From Owenia fusiformis (taxonomy: Eukaryota > Annelida > Polychaeta > Sabellida > Oweniidae): a stretch of DNA of 50,500 nt. The notes under the pieces are model-generated. The model did not search any database and had not been told where the DNA came from. It saw nothing but the letters and a program-made list of their open reading frames with translations. The position numbers were made by a program, and so were the translations under genes. This document shows, piece after piece, positions 1-11,068 of the stretch (the stretch's first letter is position 1; each line of letters starts with the position of its first letter). The stretch lies in the NCBI GenBank assembly GCA_903813345.2, contig CAIIXF020000235.1, positions 125,342-175,841 on the forward strand, in the 5' to 3' direction.

Positions 1-50
1 TATATGTGCCTCACAATGGCATGTACACACTTGTCGTGTCTCATTTCTAG

Positions 51-109
51 GCCAGTTCTTCACGACTGCATTATTTGCCCTGGCCCTGCTAAACGTGACA
101 TCTATTATA
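51..109 (+). CDS. Possible TM3 exon of the Cys-loop receptor (partial)
   Basis: An acceptor-like tract ends in AG at 49-50. It is followed by an open stretch starting GQFFTTALFALALLNV, with the glycine codon split by the junction. In nicotinic receptors TM3 begins with a similar (I)G-(K/Q)-(Y/F)-(Y/F) sequence, and as I recall vertebrate alpha7 has an intron just before it. The frame hits a stop at 110-112 and I find no convincing donor, so either the exon ends before that point or this copy is not functional. Position (upstream of a TM4 exon on the same strand) supports the call; it remains tentative. Confidence 0.3.
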
Positions 110-758
110 TAAGTTCACCTTTTCCACAGAGGTTCAAAACGTGACAAACTTCCACGAATGGCAAAACTGTTTGCGATGAAAGTGGCAAAACTGGTTTGCA
201 TGGCAAACAGATTTGAGGAAGTTGTCGACTTGTGTTGTTGTTGTAACAGCAAAATAGAAAACACTTTGGAACTAAAGATAAGGTAGGCAGAGTCTTAGTA
301 TTGAACCAAGTGAATTACCAGAACGTATCGTTTGACTGCTTTATATATAGTAATGAAAACTCGAATGAAATTCTGCGATTGGGGCTGCTGTGAAAAAGTC
401 AGTCCACCCTTAAGTATTTCAATTTTTCATATACGAACTGGTGTTACAATGACATAATGTTTGATATCAAATATGTGTTATTTATAATAAAATAGTTATT
501 ATTATCGTCGTTAACATACTGTATCATAGTCATATATGAGTCAGGGCACAGAAAAGAACAGAACAGATGTTTCAATATTTTGTCTATCTTAGAAAGCACA
601 AAAAGACCATTCAAATGAGCCATTGCTTTTTCGAATTTGCATTTAGCACATTTTTGGACATTTTTGGCTCTGTAGCAAAATTTAGATTTTTCAATAAGAC
701 CAGTTTTCTTGTTTCGGGGCTCATATACTTTACGTATATAATTATTCAACTATTTCAG

Positions 759-1073
759 AAAGTGGAGAATGGTGTTTGTCTACGAAATAAGGAAAAACAA
801 TTAGCCAGTCAAAAATACAAAGAAAGCGACCTGGGTGCGACGAGTTGGGGCCCTAGTGTAACACAGTACGATCTTGTTCAACTGGTGTATGATATAAACA
901 GCCATCTGACCAAGCTATGTAAATACAAAACAACATCACAAGGAGTTGATGCAATTAAAAGAGAATGGAAAATGGTTGTGCTTGTTATTGATAGATGTTT
1001 CTTTATCTTATCCAGTATTTTTACGATAGCTTTCTCATTGTGTTTTATCCTATATAAAGCTGAGCCTGATTGA
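759..1073 (+). CDS. Last exon of a nicotinic-type Cys-loop ligand-gated ion channel (cytoplasmic helix and TM4)
   Basis: The exon follows a good acceptor (tatttcag at 751-758), starts in phase 0 and ends at TGA 1071-1073, giving about 104 residues. The signature is near the C-terminus: REWKMVVLVIDR followed by a hydrophobic helix of about 20 residues and a short tail ending KAEPD. This matches the pre-TM4 amphipathic helix (pattern x-W-K-x-V-A-x-V-I-D-R) and TM4 of nicotinic acetylcholine receptor subunits. The product would be part of a pentameric plasma-membrane channel. Ligand-binding and pore exons are expected to the left of the window. The open frame upstream of 759 (back to 567) reads through intron and is not counted as coding. 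Family call is fairly sure; the subunit type cannot be told. Confidence 0.7.
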   Translation, partial: KVENGVCLRNKEKQLASQKYKESDLGATSWGPSVTQYDLVQLVYDINSHLTKLCKYKTTSQGVDAIKREWKMVVLVIDRCFFILSSIFTIAFSLCFILYKAEPD

Positions 1074-4016
1074 CTGGGATTTATCCTTTTATATATGTGA
1101 AATATTTCACTTTTTAATGAATGAACATACGAGTACCCTGTATATCTTACTTGAATTTTTGATGATTCTACTTTAACACGTGGAACTATATTGCGTTTTA
1201 ATATCACCAAGCCTGATTAACTTTTATATGTGTAGTTTCAGATAAATGAATATATATCACACATTAATGTGTTAACAAGTTACTTAAATGTGTGGATTTA
1301 CGATTCAATGTGTGAACATATTACACATTTCATTTAAATGTGTGGAAATATTACAAAATCATTCAAGTCAATACAGCGTGCAAAGGTAGGGTAGTTGTTC
1401 TCATTCCCAGGTGTCAAAACGTCTTAGAAACACAAGGCACTAGTAAAATCTTGATTGGACACCGTGATGCAGAGAAATCATAAATTTGGGCCACCCCAAG
1501 GCGTCATTTTCTAGAATTGTTCCCTGGTCCGCGCACGTGGCAATAACATATTTTTAATTACATCATTGACAAACATGGTTAATGATGTTCTATTCATCCA
1601 TCTTACTATCTTCTCCAACAATCACTACAGAGTGTACATTTAAAATAACTTTAGTCTAAAAATATATTTTAAGCAGTCTTTATTGATAAATCTTATTTGT
1701 CACAATGAAATATGTATACATATTTTGCGATATTATTTAGATTGACATTGTATTGTTTGGTTAAGCAAAGCAGCATTCTTAATACAGTGTGACACAAACA
1801 TGTAATACAGTCATAGAACATTCACTAAAATTGAAATTATTACATTGATAGCAAAATGTCAATTCATCTAGAGACCTCTATTACTTTGGGATATAACTGG
1901 ATCATAAATATAGATGAGAAGGTACAACATGTTTACAAGATATGTACTAAACTGTTTATGGATATCTCAACACTCAATAATAATAGAATAGGACCCTGGT
2001 GAATCATGGCAGAATCAGAATCAGAATCCCTTTAAAGATCTTTGAAATCTTATCAAAAGTTAATGCTATCTGACATTAAAAGTGCTAACTGTTTTTATTT
2101 TCTAAAACCAGTTCACTTATTCAAAAAATAGAACGATTTATATTTAAGACGACTTCATCGATGCAAGCAACAAAGTTATTCCAAATAGAGGGTTGCTTTT
2201 TGCCACCATGAATTCCAAACATTAATTCAGTAACGATGTCATATGTGTTATTACATTATATCTAAGAGACAATCTAAAAAATGTATGTTATTCAATACAG
2301 CGTTAACATTTTTGAAAATCATAAAACACCCGAGACAAGTACTTTAGCTTTGTTTATGTTTGTGCATGATACATACAGATGAATGACCAATATTTAACAA
2401 GATGCTTCTATATCAAGGCTATATCGAGCTTTGCATGGCATTTGTTTGTTTGTCATTTCTTTACATCTATGAATGTTCAAACCTTATACTCATTAATGTG
2501 GATGATGTACATGTTTGGTTCATAAAGACTCTTAAAATAGAACATATACATTTTTAAGAAACCTATGTAGTAACAGCATATTCTGATCGCATTTCAAATA
2601 TACGTATATTTGAGATAACAATATGATTTGCACAAGAGCACAAATATTATATTTTACTATTATATTAACTTGCATTGAACAAAAGTTGGAGCTATAGTTC
2701 CGGGCAATAATGGCGGGACATACCGGAGTTTATCAGAAATAGGGCAAAACTGCCCTAATTCACGTCACCATACTAGTCAATGGGCAAAAGGGCAATCGCC
2801 TGACTTTTTATCTCGAGTTATGGATTTATGTGGCCTCACTGGCCTATCTGAGGTTCTAAAGCTATGTCTAAGCTACATCTTGACACTAAACTCAATAGGG
2901 GCCAAACATCTACTTTTTGAAATAATTGGTCAATTGTGACACTACCCCCTCTCTCTGCAGACACAAATTGAAATTCACAAAAATGAAGGCAAAATTAATA
3001 CGCCACTTGACTCGAAATTTTCCTTAAGATAACCCAAATAAACGCATTTTAAGAAGAAATGGCATGTTGTTATTGCAAAAAGATTACAACTGTGCCTACA
3101 TACTAGCTTACTGACTCGTCATGATCACAATTGTGTTGGGACTACATTTATTTTTGAATACTACTTTTTCTATTCAGGGGAAGTGACGTATTAGGGCATT
3201 TTGGCCTAGGCCCACTGGACGTTTATTTTGCACAGGTCGTTTATTTCAAAGAACTCAAAATTTCAAATAAGGCATTCGGGAATGCATTAAAGTTAACGCT
3301 GTAGATAAAATGTTAACACAAACGAACAAAATGGCGCTTGGCAATGTTATAGTTTAAGTTCTGATACGATTTGAAACGCAACATAATCTATAATTCAATA
3401 ATTAAAATGTGTCTGGGCATTACTCGAGAAATCCTTGAAATGAACGCCCATCGGTCTTTATAATGAGGGAAAGAATTTGACATACACCATTTTTTCAAAT
3501 AAACGCCCATGGTCCTATTCGCGAGAAATTCTGATAGTGGTCATAATACAGCTGGTACAGGGCGAACGTCGAATTGGATCTTAATTTTCTAAAGGTGGTG
3601 ATAGTACTAATAACTACATATCTGCAGTTTAATGCCGATATCTCTGAATTATATTTAAGCTTCATTGCAGTATTTTGCAGTCATCGTAAAGTCACGAACA
3701 CCTAAATCAATTGATTCTTAAGAACCCACGATGAATTACGTCATCAACATCATCCTTAATCCAGGAAATGGTTTCCGTATTCAAATAAACAACTTGTTTG
3801 TTCTAAAAGCCGGACCCGTGGCTAGGAGGGTTCGGGACCCCCTCCCCCGGTCAAAAATATTTTAAATCATGCAGTTTTGACCATTTTGAGCACTTTTCAA
3901 TTGATTTTGGCAAAATCTATCAAAAGTGACCCCACTGGAATTTTTGAAGAAGTGAACCCCATTGGTAAATCATGGATACATGCCTGAAAGTATTCTATCT
4001 ACTTTCTGGAATCAAC
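1074..4016. other. Gene-poor stretch after the channel gene
   Basis: I see no open frame with recognisable coding character and no clear RNA gene. At 1255-1345 the heptamer AATGTGT or its complement recurs about five times at irregular spacing. The region 2700-3560 has several phrases reminiscent of old interspersed repeats, but I cannot define ends. Confidence 0.5.
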
Positions 4017-4560
4017 CGGGTACCTTGAAAGTATATTTACACGGGTAAGTTGAAAGTATATTTACCAGTTTGGGTAAATGTCTTGCAGAAATTAAATCAG
4101 TCGAACATCTATGACAATTTTAATGAGTTTTAATCGTCAAACATAAACAGTCTCTGATAAGTTATTCAAATGATGACTTCCATTTGCCAAACTTAGAAGG
4201 TGGGGTGTTCTTTAATGTCACCACCAAAAGTGGTGACATATTGCTATACCTTCCCACTTAGAATAAGTATATATAGGTTATGGAAAAGAGTAAACGATAA
4301 AATCCAACATGTATTATACCAACTTTCCTGAATTGAACAGGTACCTTCGGCAATAGGTAAAATATGATAAGTTTGGGTCTTGCAAAAATTAAATTAGTCC
4401 AAGAGTTCGAACATTTACGACAACTTTGATGAGTTTAGTCGTCAAATATAAAGAATGTCTGACAAGCGATTCAAATGATGACTTTCGTTTGCCAAACTTA
4501 GAAGACGGGTGTACTTGTACTACCCTAAAGTTGTGACATATTGTTATTGTGTCCCACTTT
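4017..4560. repeat. Diverged tandem duplication, about 320-bp period
   Basis: Two related copies lie head to tail: 4017 to about 4260 and about 4338 to 4560. Both contain ggtacctt, a gagtttt/gagttta-cgtcaaa segment, attcaaatgatgac and tttgccaaacttagaag, in the same order. The first copy holds a perfect 9-bp hairpin stem (tgtcaccac, loop caaaa, gtggtgaca) at about 4216-4238. Part of the first copy (4186-4275) reappears inverted at the LINE 5' junction. Confidence 0.7.
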
Positions 4561-4767
4561 TTGTGGATTATGTTCGGCGATTGGCGGATGGTGTTCGGCG
4601 TTTGGTGTCAGTATCAAATGGCAGGTGGTGACATTTTTCACGTTAATGCCCTTTTTCAGTAATGTGGTAGTCGTGGTTTACCTTGGTTTAATATAACCAG
4701 ACATATCATGTGATTTGCGATATCTTACAATTGTACGAAGGCGCCGAAATTGGACCTTTTGAGAGGT

Positions 4768-4797
4768 CTGAGTTAAGAAAGAGTAACTGTATGAATG
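4768..4797. repeat. Target-site duplication of the LINE, left copy
   Basis: A 30-bp string starting ctgagttaag and ending tgtatgaatg is repeated exactly at 8391-8420. The two copies flank the reverse-transcriptase element, as expected from target-primed insertion. Confidence 0.92.
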
Positions 4798-7700
4798 TAT
4801 TGTATTGTATTGTATTGTATATTCTTTATTTCCTCCATTAAATGAAGATTACAATTTAACATTTTAACTTAACTCAAAATTAAGGAAAAATAAAATAATA
4901 ATAATAAAATGTACATTATTTACAAATATTCCAGGTATTTACATATTTAAATGTAGTACAGCATGGTTTAGCAAATAATCTATTTTCACCGCAGATACTA
5001 TTAAAAATTGTTGCCAAATGCAATCATTACAATCAAATAACATATCTGTTCTGCTACCTAAAATAGTTTCAAGAAATATCTCATCATCAGTATTAAATAA
5101 CGCCACAGAGTCAACAACTCCTAATGTATCAACAACAGCATTAAATAGATTATCTCTTTCTTGAAATAGTACTTGACATTGTAATAATATATGTTTTGTG
5201 ATGTCATTCGTCACACTATTGCAAAGAGGACAGCATCTATCAGTTTCTGAGTTCAGTATTAATAAGGATAAAAGCTGTCCCAATTTCCAAGTGTGAGATG
5301 GATAAATAATTCCCAATTTCCAATGTATTATTGGTTCGTACACTGTATGACTATTTCTAAAGCGATATAGAGAGGCATCCTGATTCAGCATGTGGTGCCA
5401 TAATTGCTGTTGTTTTGAAAAGATTTGTGCGTTTACTATCATTTTCCATTTGGATTTATGCATTACAACAGTAGTTTTAATATAACGTTCAAACTCAGTA
5501 TATAAAATAGGATAAGAATCTTTAAGTTGCAGAATATCAGCCAAAAAGCCCATTTGTTTGAGGTGTAAAACGTCTCTAACCAGCAAGCTAGATATTCTAA
5601 TTAGTAAAATCTGTTTTTGAACATATAGATTATCAGTTCTCAGTAGTCTGCCAAGAAACAGGAATTTCATTTTATTGATGTAACTCTCAACGGACAATAG
5701 ACCAAGCGTGCTCAAGACTATAGCACTAGGTGTTCTTATAGGGAAACCTTGGATTCTTTTGGCAACCTGTCGTTGAGCACGCTCGAGCTTTTCCATTTCA
5801 TTTCGTTTAATATTGAACCAAAGTTCACACCCATAAAATGCAGAAGGCATTATAATATTTTTCCATATTTTGGCACTAGTTAGAGGGTTGAGACCATTAC
5901 GGTACATACCAATAAAACACAAAGAGTTAAAAGTACGTGTTGCTTTAAGACAAGCTTCCGTTATAGGTGCCTTAGAGCTTACATGAGTATTAGAGTCAAT
6001 GATATTGCCTACGTATATTTGTTGGTGTCTAGTTGGAAGGGATTCACGTCCAAGGTGCCAACGTGTTTCATCATATCGTTTTAAATGCAAATCATATATT
6101 AATATGGCACTTTTACATTTATCTAAGGGAAAACCTGCATGGTATACTAGACGCCAGCGACAGCTGTAATTATATACAATATCTAATAATTTTTGTAGTT
6201 CATTAGGCGTAGTTCCTAACACGGTAGTATCATCCGCTACTAGGATACATGGTATTATTAAGTCATCGCTAAGTGCGACTCCAAGGCCAGAATCACATAA
6301 TTCTTTTATAAGGTCATCAATATATAACATGAACCAGAGCGATGAGCAAATTCTACCTTGACCACAGCCCTGATTAATAGTAATTTCACGGGAGTATGAC
6401 CCATCATATAGAATTCCAGCTTTCGTGTCGCTATACGATTTGACAAAGAGTCTCCAAGCTTTTGAGTTAATTCCAAGTTTATATAATTTTACAAAAAGTC
6501 CATTTCTGTACAATAAATCAAAAGCTTGGAGATTATCAAGCATGGCTGTGAAAATGGGAGAGTTTCTCTCTTGGAAATGAGCTACTATTTCTTTAAAAAC
6601 GAATGTGGCCATTTGACTCCCGCCATTATGGGCAAATTGCAATTTGTGCGGAACATTTGCACATTTCAAGATATGCATATTCCTTTCCAAGAGAATAGTA
6701 TCCCAAAGTTTGTTAATAACAGAGGTGAGTGTAAGTCCTCTATAGTTTGTCTTGATTAATTTATCTTTTTTCTTGCCCTTGTACAATGAAATAATCACGC
6801 CAATTTTTTGGTTTTGCGGGACATATTCTAGCCTAATCATTGCATTGAATAGGTCAGTGATCACCTTAACTAACATGCTACCACCGTTTTTAAGATGTTC
6901 ATTAGTTACCATATCTAAACCAGGAGCTTTGTTATTAGGACTCTGTACAATAATATCATGTATTTCCTGAGTAACGATAGGATTAATTAAGGTAGTATCA
7001 TGGTTTGAAAATGATTCTTTGTAATTGCGTTGAAACTCAGTTTCAATATTTCGCATAAAGTCATTATCAAAATGTGGAAACTGTTTGGGAGTCCCTAACA
7101 TCTCAAAATGATCTGCCCATGCGTCCCTAATTAGACATGGATCTCTAATTATTGTTCCATCAACTAGTAATTCGTGCGAATTTGTTTTAAGTTTTCTGGA
7201 TTTCCTAACCAGACGATAGAAATCATTTATGTTGAGCTCAGCAGCTTTGTCAAATTTAGAATCAAGATTACGTTCATAATTTATTTTAGCCTTCCGCAGT
7301 TCTGCACGAAAGAGACGTTTTGCATTTTTATATTGTGTTAAAGCTACATTGTTATGATTTCTTGGTCGTCCTGCGGAGATCCAAATGCGTCTAAACTGTC
7401 GCATTGATACATGAAGATTTTTAACTGCACCATATTTCCAAAAAGGATTCAAAAAGTGGTGAAATTGAGATTTAGGTATCGCAAGGTCTGCTGCATCATT
7501 TAAACAATCGACAATTTCATGTGTCAACTTTTCCAGATCAGACGGATTATGTGCATTCGAAACGTTAATTTCTTTTAGTTTACTCTTAACAATATTACGA
7601 TATCTAGTGAGCTGGTCTTCGTTAGCATTATTCCATCTTAGAACACTTTTATAGCTAGTTTCGAAACACCTACTTTCTAATTCAAATTGCATATATATCG

Positions 7701-8301
7701 GATTATGATTGGATAGAATCAAGTCATGATCATTAAGAACTGCACATTGTTTCACAGAATCCAGTTTAGAAGCAGGTATTATGATAAAGTCAATGCATGA
7801 TTGATGTTCAAAATCAGAGCTACAATACGTATACACAGGGCCTGTCGTCAGGTTTTGTGCATTAGCACATACCAGATTAGAATCAAAAATAAAATTCTCG
7901 ATACATTTTCCTCTATCGTTAATAGCACCAATAGAGCGTGGCCCTATATTAGAGGATAGGTGGGCATTAAAGTCCCCTGCAATTATAACAGTACCCTTAC
8001 TATTGTACATATCAAAAATATCCATCAAATTTTGAACATACTCACGGTACTCAAAAATCGACGTATTACTACAGGGTAAATAAACCCCTATTATATACAA
8101 TGGTTCATTTTCTAGACCTATCTTTATTCCACAGATTCTGTCATTTTCAATGTCTAATTCCGAAACATTTTTAATTGAATTTCTGTATAATATCCCGACG
8201 CCACCTTGGCCGCGTCGTTTATTTACTATATCGATAGGAAGTGATTTATCACAGACAGCAACACTAGAGAAATGCAAATCAATGGAATTAAGATAATTAT
8301 A
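4798..8301 (-). mobile_element. 5'-truncated non-LTR retrotransposon (LINE), minus strand
   Basis: The element lies between exact 30-bp target-site duplications. Its 3' end is at the left: a (TATTG)n run at 4798-4820, read as (CAATA)n on the element strand, follows a 3' UTR of about 115 bp. There is no poly(A) tail. The open frame continues upstream of its first usable start codon at 8277 without a stop until the element is cut at about 8301, and the first strands of the endonuclease domain are missing, so the copy is 5' truncated. An intact frame plus a perfect duplication indicate a recent insertion. The clade is not resolved: endonuclease plus a C-terminal CCHC module fits the Jockey/CR1/RTEX-like groups. 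Confidence 0.9.
4939..8277 (-). CDS. LINE ORF2-type protein: AP-like endonuclease plus reverse transcriptase
   Basis: About 1112 residues without an internal stop. Residues 1-235 form most of an exonuclease/endonuclease/phosphatase fold: GVGILYRNSI, a GDFNAH catalytic motif near 102 and a C-terminal LSNHNPI. The reverse transcriptase covers roughly 440-720: NYRGLTL, motif A with MLDNLQAFD, motif B GCGQGRICSSLWF and motif C LVADDTTVL. A C-terminal zinc knuckle follows (CPLC, then H and C, near 1025-1045). It would nick target DNA and copy its own RNA at the nick. Two departures from consensus: motif C reads VADD rather than YADD, and the endonuclease end motif is SNH rather than SDH. The listed start is a TTG codon inside the truncated domain; the true N-terminus is absent. 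Confidence 0.92.
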   Translation of the reverse strand: MHFSSVAVCDKSLPIDIVNKRRGQGGVGILYRNSIKNVSELDIENDRICGIKIGLENEPLYIIGVYLPCSNTSIFEYREYVQNLMDIFDMYNSKGTVIIAGDFNAHLSSNIGPRSIGAINDRGKCIENFIFDSNLVCANAQNLTTGPVYTYCSSDFEHQSCIDFIIIPASKLDSVKQCAVLNDHDLILSNHNPIYMQFELESRCFETSYKSVLRWNNANEDQLTRYRNIVKSKLKEINVSNAHNPSDLEKLTHEIVDCLNDAADLAIPKSQFHHFLNPFWKYGAVKNLHVSMRQFRRIWISAGRPRNHNNVALTQYKNAKRLFRAELRKAKINYERNLDSKFDKAAELNINDFYRLVRKSRKLKTNSHELLVDGTIIRDPCLIRDAWADHFEMLGTPKQFPHFDNDFMRNIETEFQRNYKESFSNHDTTLINPIVTQEIHDIIVQSPNNKAPGLDMVTNEHLKNGGSMLVKVITDLFNAMIRLEYVPQNQKIGVIISLYKGKKKDKLIKTNYRGLTLTSVINKLWDTILLERNMHILKCANVPHKLQFAHNGGSQMATFVFKEIVAHFQERNSPIFTAMLDNLQAFDLLYRNGLFVKLYKLGINSKAWRLFVKSYSDTKAGILYDGSYSREITINQGCGQGRICSSLWFMLYIDDLIKELCDSGLGVALSDDLIIPCILVADDTTVLGTTPNELQKLLDIVYNYSCRWRLVYHAGFPLDKCKSAILIYDLHLKRYDETRWHLGRESLPTRHQQIYVGNIIDSNTHVSSKAPITEACLKATRTFNSLCFIGMYRNGLNPLTSAKIWKNIIMPSAFYGCELWFNIKRNEMEKLERAQRQVAKRIQGFPIRTPSAIVLSTLGLLSVESYINKMKFLFLGRLLRTDNLYVQKQILLIRISSLLVRDVLHLKQMGFLADILQLKDSYPILYTEFERYIKTTVVMHKSKWKMIVNAQIFSKQQQLWHHMLNQDASLYRFRNSHTVYEPIIHWKLGIIYPSHTWKLGQLLSLLILNSETDRCCPLCNSVTNDITKHILLQCQVLFQERDNLFNAVVDTLGVVDSVALFNTDDEIFLETILGSRTDMLFDCNDCIWQQFLIVSAVKIDYLLNHAVLHLNM

Positions 8302-8391
8302 TATATATACTTATTCTAAGTGGGAAGGTATAGCAATATGTCACCACTTTTGGTGGTGACATTAAAGAACACCCCACCTTCTAAGTTTGGC
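8302..8391 (-). repeat. 90-bp inverted copy of flanking DNA at the LINE 5' junction
   Basis: This block is a perfect reverse complement of 4186-4275, which lies about 0.5 kb outside the other end of the insertion. It sits inside the duplicated target sites, between the truncated LINE 5' end and the right target-site copy. The LINE end and the copied block both run through an alternating TA stretch, so the exact joint is ambiguous by several bases; at the far side the single base c is shared with the target copy. Confidence 0.9.
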
Positions 8392-8420
8392 TGAGTTAAG
8401 AAAGAGTAACTGTATGAATG
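8391..8420. repeat. Target-site duplication of the LINE, right copy
   Basis: Exact match to 4768-4797. The first base may belong to either the duplication or the preceding inverted block. Confidence 0.92.
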
Positions 8421-9263
8421 ATAAGGTGGAACATTTTATAAAAACGACTATTTCAAAATGAAACGTACAATAAGGGAAACATGCAAATGAGAAAAAACGT
8501 ATATTTTTATTCTTCATTCACATGAGCCAAAGTAACTTTCGCACATAATTAGACATGCTCATATCTCGATTAGGACTACGCCATCTTTGACCAACATACA
8601 TAATTCAAAAATTTGGTCACTTAGCGATTCATCATCTTGAAAAAAATGCATCTTTTAGATTTGTTGAATGTTCTAGCAGAAATTCTCTGCTTGCCTCTTA
8701 GCTACTTTTTCGATTTACGGAAAGCGATGATAAAAGTAGAATAGCTTATGAAATTAACATTTCAATTAATAGGGCATAAGTACAAATAAATCCTATATTA
8801 CCAACATATGAGGCAACGCCAAGCCGCTTCTTCAATTCTGATATTTGAAAATTCCAATGAGAATAAATGAGAACTACATTTACGTTAAATATTTCAAAAA
8901 ACAGAAACACTTTGATAAAACGCACACGCATGGCGACATCTCAATGAGTAAACCATCATAATTCTATTTTATTTATAAAATACTAACGCATGAATTAAGT
9001 TGAGATGATTAAGTTGTTGATTTTGATACAAACTGTTTTTGTAAACTTTAAAATTGCTCATCTATTTGTAGAATGGAAAAGAGGTTGTCTGAACTAGAAT
9101 TGATACTTCTTAACTGATATTGTTCAATAAAAATAATCACGAGTGTGTAGATTTTAATCAAATACTAGCACGTAATTGAAAAATCAAATTGAATTGATCA
9201 AATTACGTACTGATCAGAGTTTATCTGCTCATGTCAATCATCTGATTTTACTTATTAGTCATT
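8421..9263. other. 3' flank and probable 3' UTR of the TRIM gene
   Basis: No separate gene seen. The stretch is directly downstream of the TRIM stop codon on the minus strand. An AATAAA on the minus strand at 8968-8973, about 290 bp past the stop, is a plausible polyadenylation signal. Confidence 0.4.
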
Positions 9264-11068
9264 TCATTCTAGATATTTTACACGGTAGATCTCTCCAGAG
9301 AAGCATCCTACAATTAAATTCCCCTCACTGTCTAATGCAACATCTGAAGGCCACTCGATGCCTTCACGTTCTGTTATTAGCAATTGACGGCAATTCAAAG
9401 TGGAACTTAGCAGATGAACTGTGTTGGTTGTAAAACTAGCTCCAATCACATTTCCAAATACATCACTGCACACTCCACATGCAACAAGCTTATGTCCTCC
9501 CTGAGTATTCGGATCATATGTAAATAGTTCCTCACCCTGAGAATTATAACACCTGATGATGTTATCTTTGCCGTATGAAATGATTGCTTCATTATTGCAA
9601 GTGATTGACATCCAGGGTATCACTTCACCCTTTTTTACATCACATGTTGATATTATTCTATTCTCTTTAATGTTTATGAATGATAATTTGTAATGTGTTG
9701 TACTGCCTCCATGTAATACTGCCAATTCTCCTCCTTCAGCTGCTGCTACACAATACACTCGTGAATTCACACAATCTACTGATCCTATACGCTCACCCTC
9801 ATCACTCAGAATACTAATGGTACCAGAATCATAATCTACACATATTATTTGGTTGTCTATTGATGTAAGTCTTATACATTCCATATCGATATGATGTTTA
9901 ATAACATAAGTGATGGGATCATGAATGTTAATACCAGCTTCTTCATGAGCAGTTACTATACTCTGATTCTCTAATACAGTAATACTTTTGATCTTAGGAG
10001 TAGTTTTATACAATTTCTCTGTTTTAACTTGTTTCAACACAATATTCGTCGTGGATAATATTCTACCGAATGTTAGGCCTGCTCCTGTAGAATCACCATC
10101 TACATATTGTGGAATTGCTAGTTCTGGTCTAATGTCAGCTATTGGGGTATTCTTCCATTCTTGTACTTTCTCGGCTAATTCTTGTAAAAATCGTAAGCTG
10201 TCTTCTGGATCGTCAAATTGTTGATCAGAGTTCAGTTGTTTCAGTATATCTTGAGTTTTGCTTATTTCTGGCTGAATTTGATCTTTATACGCTTGAATCT
10301 TACACATGTTGTATCTTTTTGTAACATGCTTTATCCTTACTACTTGTGCTGTTTGTGAATCATAACACATTTTAATCAAATCTATTTGTTTTTGTCTCCT
10401 ACTTGTACTACCTAAATTTCGCCAAGGCAACCATTGAGAAGCACCCTTTTTTGATTCTTTTTCTACTTTCTTGTTGATTTCATCGATTCGAGCTTGCTTT
10501 GCGATGGCAAGTTTTTCTTTGGCTTCTTCTGATTTCTTATCAAAATACTCCTTTGTGTCTGCTATTGTATTTTGTAACGTCGATACTCTATGTTCTGCTA
10601 TTTTGATAAGTCCTTCTTTTAATCCAACAAACGTGTGTCCATTGTGGCTGATAACATGACATTCTGCGCACACAACGTCACTGCAGCTCTCACAATAGAA
10701 CTTGAGAGTTACATGTGGGTGACTAGGACAGTGTTTCACGGATTTAAGAGTTTTCCTAGATTTTATAGGACTTTTCTTTGATCTAACAGTGTCAAGGATG
10801 TCTTTTACAAGATAATTACGCTTAAGACCTCTAGCCCCCTCTTTCTGTACGTCTAATAAGACTTTACACATCGGACAGGTACATTTACCCTGCTGCTTGA
10901 ACCATCTCTCAAGGCAATTACAACACATGGTGTGACCACATGGCGTAATTCTTGGATCTTTCAGCCTGGTCATGCAAATTGGACAATCGAGATCTAGGTC
11001 CCCGCTTTTTATGTTCACATCGTTGGCCTCTAAACCATCTCCATCGTCATCCGAGATATTTCCACCAG
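9264..11068 (-). CDS. Terminal TRIM exon, cassette A: RING, B-box, coiled coil, NHL-like propeller
   Basis: One exon of about 601 residues. It begins at an acceptor (poly-T then gcag at 11069-11073) with GGNISDDDGDG and stops at 9264-9266. The open frame extends 10 codons further to a Met at 11099, but that part is intron: the paralogue at 19761 conserves the acceptor and not the reading before it. In order: an acidic leader; C3HC4 RING (CPIC, CGHTMCCNC, CTCPMC; 10985-10862); B-box2 (CPSH, CESC, CAEC, HNGH; about 10730-10620); a long lysine/glutamate-rich coiled coil; and a C-terminal region of about 235 residues with repeated beta-strand patterns such as SDVALDSEGNLIVG, typical of NHL/TRIM propellers. 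Expected role: RING E3 ubiquitin ligase with substrate choice by the propeller. Upstream exon is R3 at 17939-18109. Confidence 0.9.

Noticed and set aside
567-758. Upstream part of the open frame that contains the TM4 exon
   Set aside because: It precedes a good acceptor at 751-758 and shows no receptor similarity; it reads through intron.
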